Source: Chrysogorgia sp. JL179-B06
Taxonomy: Eukaryota; Cnidaria; Anthozoa; Scleralcyonacea; Chrysogorgiidae
Assembly: GCA_035772405.1 (NCBI GenBank)
Contig: JAYKKM010000142.1
Coordinates: 916,001 to 980,000 of the forward strand
Direction: 5' to 3'
DNA: 64,000 nucleotides
The position numbers and the translations under genes are program-made. Of this stretch, positions 51,010 to 62,619 are shown one piece after another (position 1 is the stretch's first letter; every line of letters begins with the position of its first letter). The notes below the pieces were generated by a model. That model was not told the DNA's origin, searched no databases, and was given only the letters and a program-made list of their open reading frames with translations.

Positions 51010-52720
51010 TTTAAATCATGCGATTCTTTGCAGAAGGAACACTGCGGACTATTTTTTCCTGCTTCACGATTTACATCCTTTTCCCTTGCTTCAGTGGATA
51101 TCGACTTCCTTTCATAGTTTCTGCGTTGACCACTGGCCTCCATACCGTCCTTCGTCAAAGTCTTCCTGCATCTAAACCAGAAAGAACAGGTAGGCATTGC
51201 ACCTCTACGTTGTCTGCTACAAATCTAACAAAGTCGCCAAATGGGGGAAGCTTGCTGTTGCCATGTGTTGAGTGATAATCCTTCACCTTTCGAGATCCTC
51301 CACAGTTTGCATTGCTAATTGACAGGTTTGCAGAAAGTCCGAAAATTCCCGTAATGCAACTCCATTCTTTCGTGGAATTTTCTTCCAATTCTCCAGTTTA
51401 CTTCGAAACTCCTCCGCAAGAACAGACGGGTGTTCAAATCGCTGTTCCAGTTTCTTTTTTGCTTCGTTGTATGCTTTGTTTGTTCGAAGCCCTTCCACCA
51501 TTTTCTCGGTGTCCCAGACAGATATTGCATCATGTACAGGATCCTCTCGCTAGAGTTGGTGGTCCTTTTCTCTATGATGGTTTGGAAGGAAGCCTTCCAC
51601 GACGGCCACTCTAAGGGATTTTCGGTGAATACTTTCAGACAGGGCGTGGGTAGCCTCGCAGCTTCCGTACCTTGTGATATGGCTTGTGCAACCCCATCAT
51701 GCTTTGTGGGACTTCCGGTCTAAGTATAATTGACGGTGGGCATCTGAAACGGTTTGGTGAACGGTTTAAGAGGGATACAACTGTTATCATTTTGTGGCGT
51801 AAACTCCTCGAAGCGATCTTTGTCAGATGATCTAGATGATAGGATCCGGTAGAGGGATATATGTCCGGATACCGCACTTGGTATGGAAAGTACATATTCA
51901 CATGTGCGATGGTCCTTATCATCCTTGCTTTGTTTATGTTCCTGAAGATCCATAAGCTCCGGACATTTTCTTCTTCCTCAATTTTTGTAAACACGTCTAC
52001 TTCTGCCTTTGCTTTCCCATAATTACTTTTTCTTTGTATTTCTTCCATCTCGTATTTCTTTTGTTGCATTTCTATTTGTTTCTCTGCTTCCAATTTTGCA
52101 TACTTCATCGATCTCCACTTCCCTTCTAGCTAGTTCAGTCATTGCCTTCATTTTGAGGATGCTAGAATTAGAAGAGTTCTTTGAGACGCGACTTTATCTG
52201 CTGCCATGACTGGACGTAATCCCTCCCTTTCTAATTCGAATATTTTATCTCCAATTTTCGATCTCAGCTCCAGAGCGTATTTAATGATGTACATTGTTTC
52301 TTCCTTTAGTTTTTCGGCCTCCTCCTCAGAGAACAAAGAAATAAGTTCGTTTTGTTCCTTTTCCAAACCAATACGTATTTCTTCTAGTTCTGCACGTTCC
52401 TTTCTCACGGTGTCTGCATCCGATATATCAACCCATTTCATATCAAGGGTGTTAATTTTATTTTCCAGTTTCTTTAGGGTAATTCGATGGGTTGATTTCT
52501 TTATTACTCGCTGATATTCCGAACCCCTTTCAGTATAGGTTCTAACTCTATTTGTTCCGTCTCCTATGACTTCAGATGTCTGACCTCCTTCGAGTTCATC
52601 CATCGACATATTGAGTTGGATTACTTCAAAGAATCGTCCTTTGTTTTCTCGTCCGCTGACCGCTAAATCGCACAGTCCGTAATTCGGCCTTGTCAAAAGA
52701 AACAAAGGGGAATGTTTCAA
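51010..52720 (-). pseudogene. BEL/Pao gag
   Basis: Frame 52148-52720 is a long Glu/Lys-rich coiled coil (KELENKINTLDMKW-type heptads). Downstream frames carry the capsid region (MVEGLRTNKAYNEAKKKLEQ, REFSDFLQTCQLAMQTVEDL) and a knuckle CSFCKESHDLNFCK. Broken into at least four frames. Confidence 0.8.
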
Positions 52721-53080
52721 TAACTTTTGATGATCGGACAGAGCGAGTAACGGTTCTCCTAAAACATGATTACCAGTGCGATATATCGGATTTATTGGGA
52801 TTTGGAGGGAAGGAAGTAAAGATTACCAAAAAGACTGAGTCCATATGTTGCGGACATCAGTGGCGCGATGAATTCGATTTACACTTACTATGATATTGTG
52901 GAACCATACAGTAAGTAGTGGGTGATTCGATTGTTAAATTGCTAAGAACTGTCCCTATCGAAGGAAAAATGGGTGAAGTGATTACTAGAACGTACACCAA
53001 TATGCAGATCAAACGTGGCAAGGCAAAGAGCAGCAACAAACGTGGTTTAACTCAACCCGGAAGTGGTAAACGTCAATTAA
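52690..53080 (+). pseudogene. Polinton minor capsid (penton-like) gene
   Basis: Frame 52690-52893 (MSKETKGNVSITFDDRTERV) with VGDSIVKLLRTVPIEGKMGE and VITRTYTNM further on corresponds to the Polinton protein generally assigned as minor capsid/penton. An in-frame stop near 52892 and a frame change make it defective. Assignment rests on remembered family motifs; intermediate confidence. Confidence 0.65.
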
Positions 53081-53083
53081 TCT

Positions 53084-53182
53084 GCTAAACAAAAAGATAA
53101 AAAGAGAAAGATCTCCTGCTGATACATCCAACGGGCCAAGAAACGGAAAACAACTCGTATGGAAGATATCTTTGGATAGTTA
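53084..53182 (+). pseudogene. Polinton small basic virion-type ORF, C-terminal end
   Basis: KQKDKKRKISC and, after a stop, AKKRKTTRMEDIFG and a stop. A basic stretch followed by DIFG is the usual end of the small Polinton ORF between the two capsid genes; the hydrophobic N-terminal part is deleted. Confidence 0.55.
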
Positions 53183-54063
53183 TGGATTTCGTACATCCTA
53201 AATCGGTAGAATGCACAAAAAGCGAACTTGATCTATTTGCTGTTCCTGTGACACAAGTCATTCTTCCAGCCGGAAGGCCATGAAGTTGCATTTTTCGCAA
53301 CTGGTCCCGGTTTGGTCTTAAAATGTATGTATTCCGACACTCGAAATTTTCCTTCACCATGGATCCTTTCGACATGTAGTTTGATCGAGTGAAATGCCAA
53401 ATATAGGCTCTCGGCAACGGCTTCCGTAGCTCAGTAGTCAGAGCACTGCACTGGCATCGCAGGGTCGCGGGTTCAATTCCAGCCGGAAGGCCATGAAGTT
53501 GCATTTTTCGCAACTGGTCCCGGTTTGGTCTTAAAATGTATGTATTCCAACACTCGAAATTTTCCTTCACCATGGATCCTTTCGATATGGAAAACGATAG
53601 ATGGGTAAACCACGAACCTGTTTCAAGTATTGCAAATGGTGGCTCTATCACATTTCTTTCATCAGGCACCGAAGACTATGTTGATTTGTCTAAGACAATT
53701 CTGGTAGTCCGTGGAAAATTAACAAAAGCTGATGGAACGAATCTCGTTGCGGATATGAAAGTAGGACATTTATTTCATGCATACTGTAGCTTGTTTAAAA
53801 AAGTTGACGTATTTTTGAAAGGAAAGCAAGTCACACAGCCGGCCCAGGCTACTGAAACCTATGCGTACCGTTCTTACCTTGAAACGCTTTTGAATTATGC
53901 GGGACCATCGGCAAAGCAATCGCAACTTACATCAGCCCTTTTTACAAAGATATACTGTTGGCAAAATGGACGTGGCATGCAGATCCGACACTTGCCGTCG
54001 CGGCAGCCAACTGAGTTTAGCAAGGAAAGTGGAATCGTTGAAGTGTTGAAAGTGTTGAAGTGA
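53182..54063 (+). pseudogene. Polinton capsid protein (F54H12.2-like), SINE-interrupted
   Basis: The start MDFVHPKSVECTKSELDLFA lies at 53182-53260, then SINE-1 sequence interrupts the gene. It resumes near 53590 with VSSIANGGSITF, EDYVDLSKTILVVRGKLTK, FHAYCSLFKKVDVFLKGKQV and AYRSYLETLLNYAGP, SQLTSALF. These are hallmarks of the jelly-roll capsid protein annotated as F54H12.2-like in animal genomes. It ends at a stop at 54061-54063, far short of the full length. Confidence 0.85.
53268..53585 (+). mobile_element. SINE-1 copy inside Polinton capsid gene, partial tandem dimer
   Basis: Body (from 53272), tRNA-like head CGGCTTCCGTAGCTCAGTAG with box B GGTTCAATTCC (53425-53480), then a second body up to about 53585. 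CCAGCCGGAAGGCC is present at both starts. The only plus-oriented copy in the window. Confidence 0.9.
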
Positions 54064-54064
54064 A

Positions 54065-54707
54065 TAAATCCCGGGTAATTCTTCGCATTGTGGACTTCTG
54101 ATCTTCTGATGAAGATTGAATTTGTGCTTGCTTCCATCGTTCCTCGTTTCTTACAAGATCCTTAGGCATGTTAATCTTTGATAAAACTCGAAAGAATTCC
54201 TTTGAACCAGCGGGGTTGAAACTCTTCCTGCCTCTTACAGCATCGCTTAGTATATCTGAAATATTTGACCCTTGGACATCCTTACCATAACTTTACTTGA
54301 CCGTTTTCATCCCAAGAAATTACGTTAGGATAAGCTTTTAATCTGTTCAAGATGGTCACGGCTTGTTCACGCATAGTTTTAGTATATACAATCAACAATA
54401 ACCGATTCGCTTAATGTTTCTTTTGACATTCCTTCTTTTTCTTCAGCCTGTTTGTTAGCATCTGGGCCGTTATGCTATTGACATTAATGGTTGGGAATGC
54501 GCTGTTCTTTTGATGCTTCAGGTTCAAATAACGTTCTAGATCAGCATTATATAACTTTTCCTTTGCATCATCGGTCATATCTGTACGTCTTAGAGCACTA
54601 TCCATATGCTCATCGATATTCATAAGATTTGTTTCTTGTTTTTGTTTACGTTCAAGTCTGTGAAGTGCGTCTTCTGGAACAACAATCATGTGCTTAAACT
54701 GACTCAT
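54065..54707 (-). pseudogene. Polinton-associated gene (unnamed family)
   Basis: Frame 54411-54707 begins MSQFKHMIVVPEDALHRLER and has DSALRRTDMTDDAKEKLYN. Downstream frames include SNISDILSDAVRGRKSFNPA and NMPKDLVRNEERWKQAQ. This protein is regularly found next to Polinton capsid and ATPase genes in animals; function unknown. Two or more frame breaks. Confidence 0.7.
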
Positions 54708-54714
54708 TTTGTAA

Positions 54715-55075
54715 GTAGACTGCTTAACACACTAAGCACTGGTGGCAGTAGAGCTGTTAAATGGTTCCCTCCTTTCTGATTAAGATGTTTTCTTTCTTCG
54801 AGAGTTTTTTGTCTGTCCAAACACAGAGATATTTCATGTACCGAGACAATTTTCGCTTTTGAGGATGACACCTTTTAGTAAATGCAACGAACACTTGCAG
54901 ATACATACAGTTAAGTCTGCTGATCCATGCTCCACAATGATCTTTCGAACTTTTGGTTTGCTTTTTGCAAGAACTTATAAGTAAGCTAGATTGTCTTGCA
55001 TATTTAGACATAATGAAATGACGAGAACTATGACGTGTGTCGTTCTTTCGGTAGGATATTTGACCGTAATCGAAG
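54715..55075 (-). pseudogene. Polinton small hydrophobic-tail ORF
   Basis: Reading frames give a Cys/Arg region and end with RKHLNQKGGNHLTALLPPVL and SVLSSLL before a stop. Short Polinton ORFs with a KGG motif then a hydrophobic C-terminus are common beside the ATPase. Frameshifted. Confidence 0.55.
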
Positions 55076-55079
55076 GTTT

Positions 55080-55575
55080 TCACGTGTCTGTTGGTGTCTG
55101 CTTCTGTGTTTCGTCGTTAAACGAATCGAGCATATAATTTGCATTGCTAGGATACATCTGTCGAGCCAGAGTTGCGATACCATGTGAATCTCTTGGGTTC
55201 TTGAAAACAATCATATAATGAGAATTTAGACTGATAGTTCGTGATTGTTTACCAGGCGGGAAAAGGTTTTGTGTCAAATACATAACAGACGTATCCCAAT
55301 GATGGGAACCATGTGTAAACAATTCGAACATGCGTTGGTCTTTTGAATATTCCGACATAAGATCGTCTACGATGATCAGTGAGTTTTTATCGTCACCATG
55401 CAAATTATCAGGAAATCCTTCGACAAAGCTAATACCTGGTTTGATATTCACCAAAGCAATAGATTAACCCTGTGGGCGGTGGATCAAAAAGCTCATTAAG
55501 ATGATGAAGCATTGACTGAACCAAGCATGATTTCCCCGATTGACTATGACCGCAAAAATTAAAAGTTTGCTGGAA
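55080..55575 (-). pseudogene. Polinton packaging ATPase (FtsK/HerA-type)
   Basis: Walker A FNFCGHSQSGKS is encoded near 55540; after a stop/frame change near 55465, frame 55080-55454 holds Walker B NSLIIVDDLM, then ELFTHGSHHWDTSVMYLTQN and ISLNSHYMIVFKNPRD. Known role: DNA packaging into Polinton-type particles. Both Walker motifs intact, reading frame not. Confidence 0.9.
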
Positions 55576-55921
55576 GTTTAAAACGTACATCCATCGTACA
55601 CATTAAAAAGTGACAAATGACATTTCATAAGAATGTCATTTGTGTTTTATCAGAGAAAAAAGACCAAAGACAATGTTAACAAAAAGAAAATGTATTCTAA
55701 TACCTATATTTACATGATTATTTTTTATCTTTTGGACGAGTTCTCCTTTCGCACACCGTCTCTTTTTTCACTAGAAAATCGTGCATTTGTTATTTGGACA
55801 TACATGCAGTATTTGATAAAAAATCAATTTTTAAAACAGGATAGATGTCTTACGACTTGGAAAGAATAAAAGGTTTGACTAACTAAAGATATTGTCATTG
55901 TCGAGACATCTATAGAAAGAT

Positions 55922-56245
55922 CACCCTTCTCCTTCATCCATTTCTTTGTTGTCCACAAATGCACGGTCTTGATCATTTTCAAACTCGTATTCATTGTCCT
56001 CCTCGTCGTCTGTGTCCATTAAATCGATAGTATCATCCTCTTCGTCTACTCCATCAATTCTTTATCACGGTCTGACACGTCACAAATTGCGTGTCTGCCG
56101 AAGTGTACAGCAAATGATCAGGAACCAGTGACCGTGATACTAATGGTGTAACAACAGTATCGGTGTTGGACGAGGACCAATGGTAACCAAACGGTTCGTA
56201 TCAGCACCCTGGTCCATGATAATACGTTTATCATAAACGATTTGA
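55922..56245 (-). pseudogene. Polinton-region ORF remnant with acidic tail
   Basis: Pieces in three frames: MDQGADTNRLVTIGPRP, VSRSLVPDHLLYTSADTQF, and a highly acidic end GVDEEDDTIDLMDTDDEEDN before a stop. It lies upstream of the ATPase on the same strand. Family not recognised. Confidence 0.4.
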
Positions 56246-56499
56246 TATGATTTTTCCTCTCTCTTATTCAAGATGTGATGCGTATGTGGTAATCTTGCTC
56301 TCATTTACAATCTTTACACAATTATACTTATTCTATTGTCTAAATATTTTGTGCGCCAAGATGGCTGCTTTATTTAGGTTCTCTAGACTTTTATATATTT
56401 TACATTTATTAAGTATCATTTCAATTTTCAACTCCTAACAATCATAGTGGTGCCAAGTGCAAGTATACGCAACCTCTGGATGGTTTTCGTTCGGAAAAA

Positions 56500-59400
56500 G
56501 AAGTGAATTTCCTCTTTAGTTGCAATATAGTATTTCATGTCCGGATTCGACTATTGGATTACGCCTCGAAGTTCAAGTTGTCCTTCCCGTCCATTCGCCA
56601 AACCAAACGTGGCATACTCTGTCTATCGCTTCCCTCAAGACCATTTCGGATTGACATCACTGTCTATTCTGATGTCGATAGGAATCCAGGCACGGATAAT
56701 AATTTATTGAAATCTGTCCATACAACAACAACAACAACTACCGGACTACGACGTCTCCCTTCGCCAAATCTGCACCAGTTAATTCGGCTTATTATTCAAG
56801 ATCAATGCTAATCGCTCTCCAGAAAACATCATGTACGTTTATCCAACATAGCACGTTTAATAAATTGAAACAGCTTGGTATTTTACCGCGTATTCGTGGC
56901 ACCAGAGGAGGGAAGCGAGTTTCTCATGCAACCCAAAGGCAAAGACGAATCGAAGTCATTAATCGTCTCGAACCAAGAGCGCGACCAACAACTCATTCAA
57001 CTGATCGCCATGTTAATCGTACTGTAATTTGACCCAAATTTCCATTTCTCCAACGAAAAAACCGCTTAACACAAGTCATCTTAAATCTTGCCTCTGGAAC
57101 GTCCAATCAATTCGCAACAAGACTGCTTGTTTTGTCGATTATATTTGTGATAGGAAAATATATATATGACATAGCCGCTTTGACTGAGGCATTGTTTACC
57201 GAACATGATTCGCTGTTAAAGTTGCATGTTTACCCAACACCGAAGCGCTATCTGATTTACTTCCTAACTCAATGGGCCTTAAACAACATGTGCGTACACC
57301 CACTCAAGTTCATGGTCATACGTTGGACTTAATAATAACTCGGAACACTGACACCATTGTTTCTGATATTCCAGTTTGTGATAGTTTTCTTTCTGATCAC
57401 TCCACTGTGCTCTGCAACCTTAACATGGCTAAGTCTAAACTTATTGCCAAGACTGTGTCGTATAGGAAACTTAAATCAATAAATTTGGATGCATTTAAAT
57501 CAGATCTTCTCTTCTCGGCTCTTCTGAAAGATACACCATCATATTTAACACTCTTGTTAATTCTTACAACACGACGCTAGCATCCTTGTTAAACTCGTGC
57601 CCGTATCCCATGGTTCACTGATTAAATAAGAGATGCAAAAAGACTTCGCAGGCGTGCTAAACGTACATGGAGAATGTCTGGTCTTGGCGCTGATTGGAAA
57701 ATTTTTAAATCTATAAAAAATAGAACTACCCATTTTATGATTAAGGCTCGCCGTAAATTCTACACTGATTTTATTAATAAGAACTCTAATAATCAACGGA
57801 AGCTGTTCTCTACTACCAACATGCTGTTGAAACAAAATTCAGAAACACTATTTCCTCCACATACCAATAAGTATATTTTCCTCCACGTGCCAATTTTGTC
57901 AAGAAAATAGTTGACATTCGCAGTGACCTTGATTCCGCGGCTACCCGAGTCATTACATTACCCAATACAGTTGACCCTCTAGTACATGATATATCTTTCT
58001 GTCAATTTGAAACACTGGACGAAAACTCTGTCAGGACACTAGTGATTTGAAGGCACCTACCAAGTCATGCCCTCTTGATCCTATTCCAACATCTATAATG
58101 AAAGACTGTCTTGATAACAGCAATGATTAACATGTCTCTCCAATAAGGCCTATTCTCTGATCCTTGGAAAGAAGCTCTTGTAAATCCAAAATTGAAACGC
58201 ACCGGTCTTGATTTCCTGTTCAAGAATTTACGCCCACTAAGCAACCTCGAACGAGCTGTTACTGATCAAACGTTTTCCTATACACTGCATAACGCCATTT
58301 TACCGATCCACCAATCAGCTTACCGTACCGGTCATAGTACTGAAACGGCTCTCCTAAAGGTTCAGAATGATATTTTGATGAACATGGACAACCAGAATGT
58401 TACTTTACTCGTCCTCCTAGACCTGAGTGCAGCGTTCGACACAATCGACCATCAAATATTTTAGACCGCCTCCACTTTGACTTTGGAGTATCTGGAACTG
58501 TCCTCAAGTGGTTTACGTCTTATCTGTCAAACATATCTCAGCGTATATCAGTCGGTGTCCTGTCCGATAAATTCAATCTGCAGTTCGGCGTCCCACAAGG
58601 CAGTTGTCTTAGCCCTTTACTGTTTCTTTTATACTCTAAAGTAAACTGTTCAAGATTACTGAGCAACATCTTCCGCAAGTACATCTTGACTTTACGCCGA
58701 CGACACTCAATTGTACATGTCTTTTAAGCCTGTGGATAATCTAAGTGAAGTTGCTGCTATATCGTGTATCGAGGCTTGTATTGTTGAAATTCAAAAGTGG
58801 ATGACATCTGATAAACTTAAGCTCAATAAAATTTCAGAGCTTAGAGTAGGCGGGTCAGTCATAACTCCATCAACTACTTCTATCAAGAACCTGATTACCT
58901 GGGAACTTGGTTCGACGCTAGACTTAACATGCTCGACCATATAAATAAAATCTGTAGTTCTACATCTTATCATCTATACAACATTCGCAAGATTAGAAAA
59001 TATCTTACTCGCCAGGCCACAGAATCACAGAATCACACAGAATCCACGCGTTCATTACTAGCAAACTTGATTATTGTAATGATTTGCTATATGGACTTCC
59101 CAACATGCACATTGTCAAATTACAACGTGTTCAGAACGCAGCAGCCAGACTTGTCACAGGTTGCCAAAGGTTCTGTCATATTACTCCAGTTTTGACTAGT
59201 CTTCATTGGTTGCCTGTAAGTTATCGTATTCAATTTAAGATCTCGCTTTTAACTTTCAACTGTTTGCACGGTTTAGGGCCACAGTACCTTTGTGATTTGT
59301 TATCTGTTGTTAAGCCTGCCAGATATAGTCTTCGCTCTTGTATAGTAGTACTGGTAGTATCTCTATGGTTCCAGCGAGTGCTAATTAAGTGCAAGGTGAC

Positions 59401-59700
59401 ACTGGGCGATAGAGCATTTCAATCTGCTGCTCCTAAACCATGTAATAAGCTACCCAATAGAATCAGGGAACTTGGATTCTCTATTAGTATTTAAAGTTGC
59501 ATTCAAGACATATCTTTTTAAATTAGCGTTTAATGTTTTGTAGAATGTTAATTAGATTCATTTTCACTTTTACTGTTTGTATTATTAGGATTTTAATTTC
59601 TTTGTTATTTGTACTTTTTATATCAACATTGTAATGCGCATATGAACATATGTTTGATGTAATATGCGCAATATAAATTAAATTATTATTAAATTAGTTA
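56500..59700 (+). mobile_element. CR1/L2-like LINE, nearly full length, degenerate
   Basis: In order: N-terminal frame with a 2A-like DVDRNPG, endonuclease C-terminus (HGHTLDLIITRNTD, CDSFLSDHSTVLCNL with the SDH motif), RT (IHQSAYRTGHSTETALLKVQ, LLDLSAAFDTIDHQI, FGVPQGSCLSPLLF), and the C-terminal domain (LQRVQNAAARLVTGCQR, LHWLPVSYRIQFKI). 3' end (AAATTAAATTATTATTAAAT) near 59690. The YADD box is damaged (FYADDTQLYMSF-like remains split over frames near 58695-58715). Confidence 0.9.
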
Positions 59701-60180
59701 CCTAGTATTAAAATTGAGTACCTGACTATTTTGGTAATTTAATGTAAAACCCCAGATTTTACATTTTTGGCTACCATTATTAATTCGATAAGAATAATTC
59801 TTATGACCTGCACACAAAATCAGTAATATACGCCCAATCCCCATATTCTCCTGTAACTAATTCATTAGTTAATTCTCCTCAATAATCCCTAATGGTGACA
59901 CACAGGCTTAGAAAGAAAGACACAGCCGTCTGTGTCAATATATAATACATTCTCCCCTACTAAATCTAACAAGTTATACAGCTCTAAACGAGCCCAAGAA
60001 GTGGTAAAAATTCATAGGTACTATGAATATATTAAATATGAAAATATTCAATGAATATATATTAGTTACCTTACTTTATCTTACAAAGTCACTATGACGT
60101 TTATTATAAATACAAGTTCAACTAGATCATCTGTCTAAATACATATGTCATGGAGCAAAATATCTGAGCCATTTACAAAC
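59701..60180. other. Nothing recognised
   Basis: AT-rich sequence between the LINE tail and the DNA polymerase pseudogene. No coding signal. Confidence 0.5.
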
Positions 60181-61990
60181 GGTAAAATGTCATGGGATCA
60201 TTTACAAACCCTGTTACCAAATGATCAGTTCTCATTGCGAATCTACCCCAAAGACTATTCAAACATAATTTAGCCACAGCTCTTAGACCTGGATTTTTCT
60301 TAATATTATCATGTAGCTTAGTAATACACATTCATTCTCAAAATAGTCTTGAATGTAACGCGTTTGGTCCTCGAGAGATTTTACCCATGAAGGCCAACCC
60401 GAACGTCCCTGCTTTAGCCGTAAAAAGAAGTTCACATATTCAGTGAACAAAAATCGGTAGTCTCTTCAAAATGCCAAACTTCTTTGATGTTTAAAATCCG
60501 ATACCTTTTTCTAAAGCCTTAACCACTTCAATCGTAGTAAATGTTCCGTAAAAAGGTCTTTCGAGTTCCGAGTGCTGGCACTTATTGCAATCATCCAAAA
60601 CACATTGCTTACATAACGGGAAAAACAGCTTACCCTTAAGGCGAGCAGGTAACACAGGGTGATAAATCTTAGCTGGGGGAAGGAACCTGCACTTAATTAA
60701 ACCAAAATAATTGTGAACATCCTCAAAATCTTCACGAATGATAGTTGGGTGTTTGAAGGGGTATCATTTCGTCTTGTTTACGTAGGGGTAAAGTGAAGTA
60801 AAATCAACATATTCTATTCTCTCATACGTTCCTACATTATAGCCATTATAGCCATTCCTATCTTATAGCCATTAACACGACCTCCGAAAAAAGCATCGCG
60901 CGGATCAATACTTTGAACAAATTATGTTTGATCTAAAAACATTTTCATCTCCCGAGTGTCACGCAATTTGCAATAGTCGTGCTTCCAAATCGATTTGATA
61001 TTAAATCCTAATGCTCTTAACCTCTCCTCTCGTTCTAACGTATCTTTAATCTTTATAAACATCTTTCAATTTTGTTTCGGTTTTCGAAGGATGGTTATTC
61101 CTAACCATGAAAATAACAATCATGAAACTCAAAAACAGTATTCATTTTTTCTCAAACAACATCAACATAGTAACATTTGTTTAGCTCAGAATCTTGAATT
61201 CTCTTCTCTCCACCATTCTTCGCATGTAAAATTGTTTCCTCGCACTGCCGTATAAGTTTTTCGGAACAATGCCAATTGTATCTTTTGGAAGGTAATTGGA
61301 TCTATCCAGCTATTGTACAATACGTAAATGGATCAAGTTTTGTTTCAGTAACAAACAACTCGCGAAATTTCATGCAACACAAACGAAGAATGGTCACATC
61401 TTGGGCACAATACTTATATATCTCCTCTCTAAAATTAAAAACGAAGTCATCAACTTTCATTTCACTGTGCCAATTTATCAATTCGTGTCGAAATTTTTCT
61501 GAACGCGTTTCAGGCGAGAAATGTACAAGATCAGGCAAGGGACCGATATAAGATGATTTTCCAATGTCGATAAGTCTAATCCGAACGTTTTGGGTACATT
61601 AGCAAGAGGCATTTGATGCCAGTTCAAAGAGTCAATTAAACGAATGTCATAGTCTTTTAAAGTTAACTGCATAATTTTTGTTTCAGAATGAACAACATGC
61701 ATATCGGCGTTTGGAAGATTTTTAATAAGCCACTGTTGATTAAAAACTGCATTAAAACCCTTAGCATTATGAGCAATGGCTGTGAAGCCTTTATGCTCTC
61801 TTGATAAGAAAAACCAACAAAAACGGTCTAAACTATCATAGCACTCAAAAACAAATTCTTGCCCCTCAGCATATTGTTGAAAATTGTGCATTAACGCATT
61901 ATGCATATTGTGCAAAAAAACGTCAGAAACATTGTCAAACCTGTTTTCAAGCATAACGGTTTTTCCGGTCAATATGCGCGCGCACAGCAT
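60180..61990 (-). pseudogene. Polinton protein-primed DNA polymerase B
   Basis: Exonuclease region: FTAIAHNAKGFNAVFNQQWL, KIMQLTLKDYDIRLIDSLNW, LANVPKTFGLDLS (61478-61990), then EEIYKYCAQDVTILRLCCMK. Further on VFEFHDCYFHG, DPRDAFFGGRVNGY, EYVDFTSLYPYVNKT (motif A, near 60800), CRFLPPAKIYHPVLPARLKG and NPGLRAVAKLCLNSLWGRF (motif B, near 60250). Known role: protein-primed replication of Polinton DNA. Motif C is not found and the N-terminal part is missing; several frameshifts and stops. Confidence 0.93.
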
Positions 61991-62410
61991 CTCACGGCTA
62001 ACCTGGAAACTAAACTCTACATGTCAGAGCTCTTAAAAATGCTGACTAAGGGTTCTATAAGTGCACCACTACTATTTACGATTCTAGTAAACATTTTCTG
62101 AATGGCCTTTCATTTCAGAGTCTGATGAAAATACGACAAACAATTAGCGAGAAATCGGCATTCAATTACGATATTCAGTACCAGTGGATTGCACTCTAGT
62201 TTCAATTAACGAAATCTGTGCATCGGATTGTACAGTGGTGATCGGAACCACAAGGACCACTTCAGTTGGGATGGTGTATGCCTCGGAACTAGAATCCAGT
62301 CTACTGGTACTGAATATCGTAATAATGTAGGTTTTTCGTATTTTTATCAGATCTTCTGAAACTGGGCACCCTACGATGTTATACGTTTGTCGAGTAATTT
62401 CCAATACAGG
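61991..62410. repeat. Short inverted repeat in unassigned sequence
   Basis: TTACGATATTCAGTACCAGT...GCACTCTAG near 62166 pairs with CTAGAATCCAGTCTACTGGTACTGAATATCG near 62290-62320. No Polinton terminal inverted repeat was identified here. Confidence 0.6.
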
Positions 62411-62420
62411 CATGTTTTGT

Positions 62421-62571
62421 CAGATGGTGAAGATAGTGTCAGATGGTTCAGCTTTGTCAGATGCTTGATCTGACGGTGTCAGATGGTCATACAGGGAAGG
62501 TTTGTCAGATGGTGACTGTACAGATGGTATCTGATGGTTCAGGTCAGATGGTTGTCGGACGATGTCAGCTG
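62421..62571 (+). promoter_or_regulatory. Cluster of CAGATG/CAGCTG E-box-like sites
   Basis: CAGATG occurs at 62421, 62440, 62458, 62480, 62506, 62521 and 62545, and CAGCTG at 62566, mostly as TGTCAGATGGT. The cluster ends about 50 bp before CP-repeat exon copy 2. It may be a bHLH-binding element or simply a degenerate tandem repeat. Confidence 0.4.
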
Positions 62572-62619
62572 GTATATGCCTGTATAAGATTATATGCGTA
62601 TACTTGCTTCCTATTTTAG

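Larger units (their letters stand above)
48835..52730 (-). mobile_element. BEL/Pao retrotransposon, internally intact order but frames broken
   Basis: From right to left: gag, zinc knuckle, DUF1758-type protease, RT. It ends after the YVDDG region; RNase H, integrase and LTRs are not seen. A SINE-2 copy (50812-51000) interrupts it. Confidence 0.88.

Noticed and set aside
53420..53490. tRNA gene candidate with good A and B boxes
   Set aside because: It recurs with attached SINE body in several places and has stem mismatches; a SINE head rather than a tRNA gene.
38132..62000. Downstream exons of the CP-repeat gene copy 1
   Set aside because: No exon with a convincing acceptor and a related reading frame was recognised among the mobile elements; left open rather than guessed.
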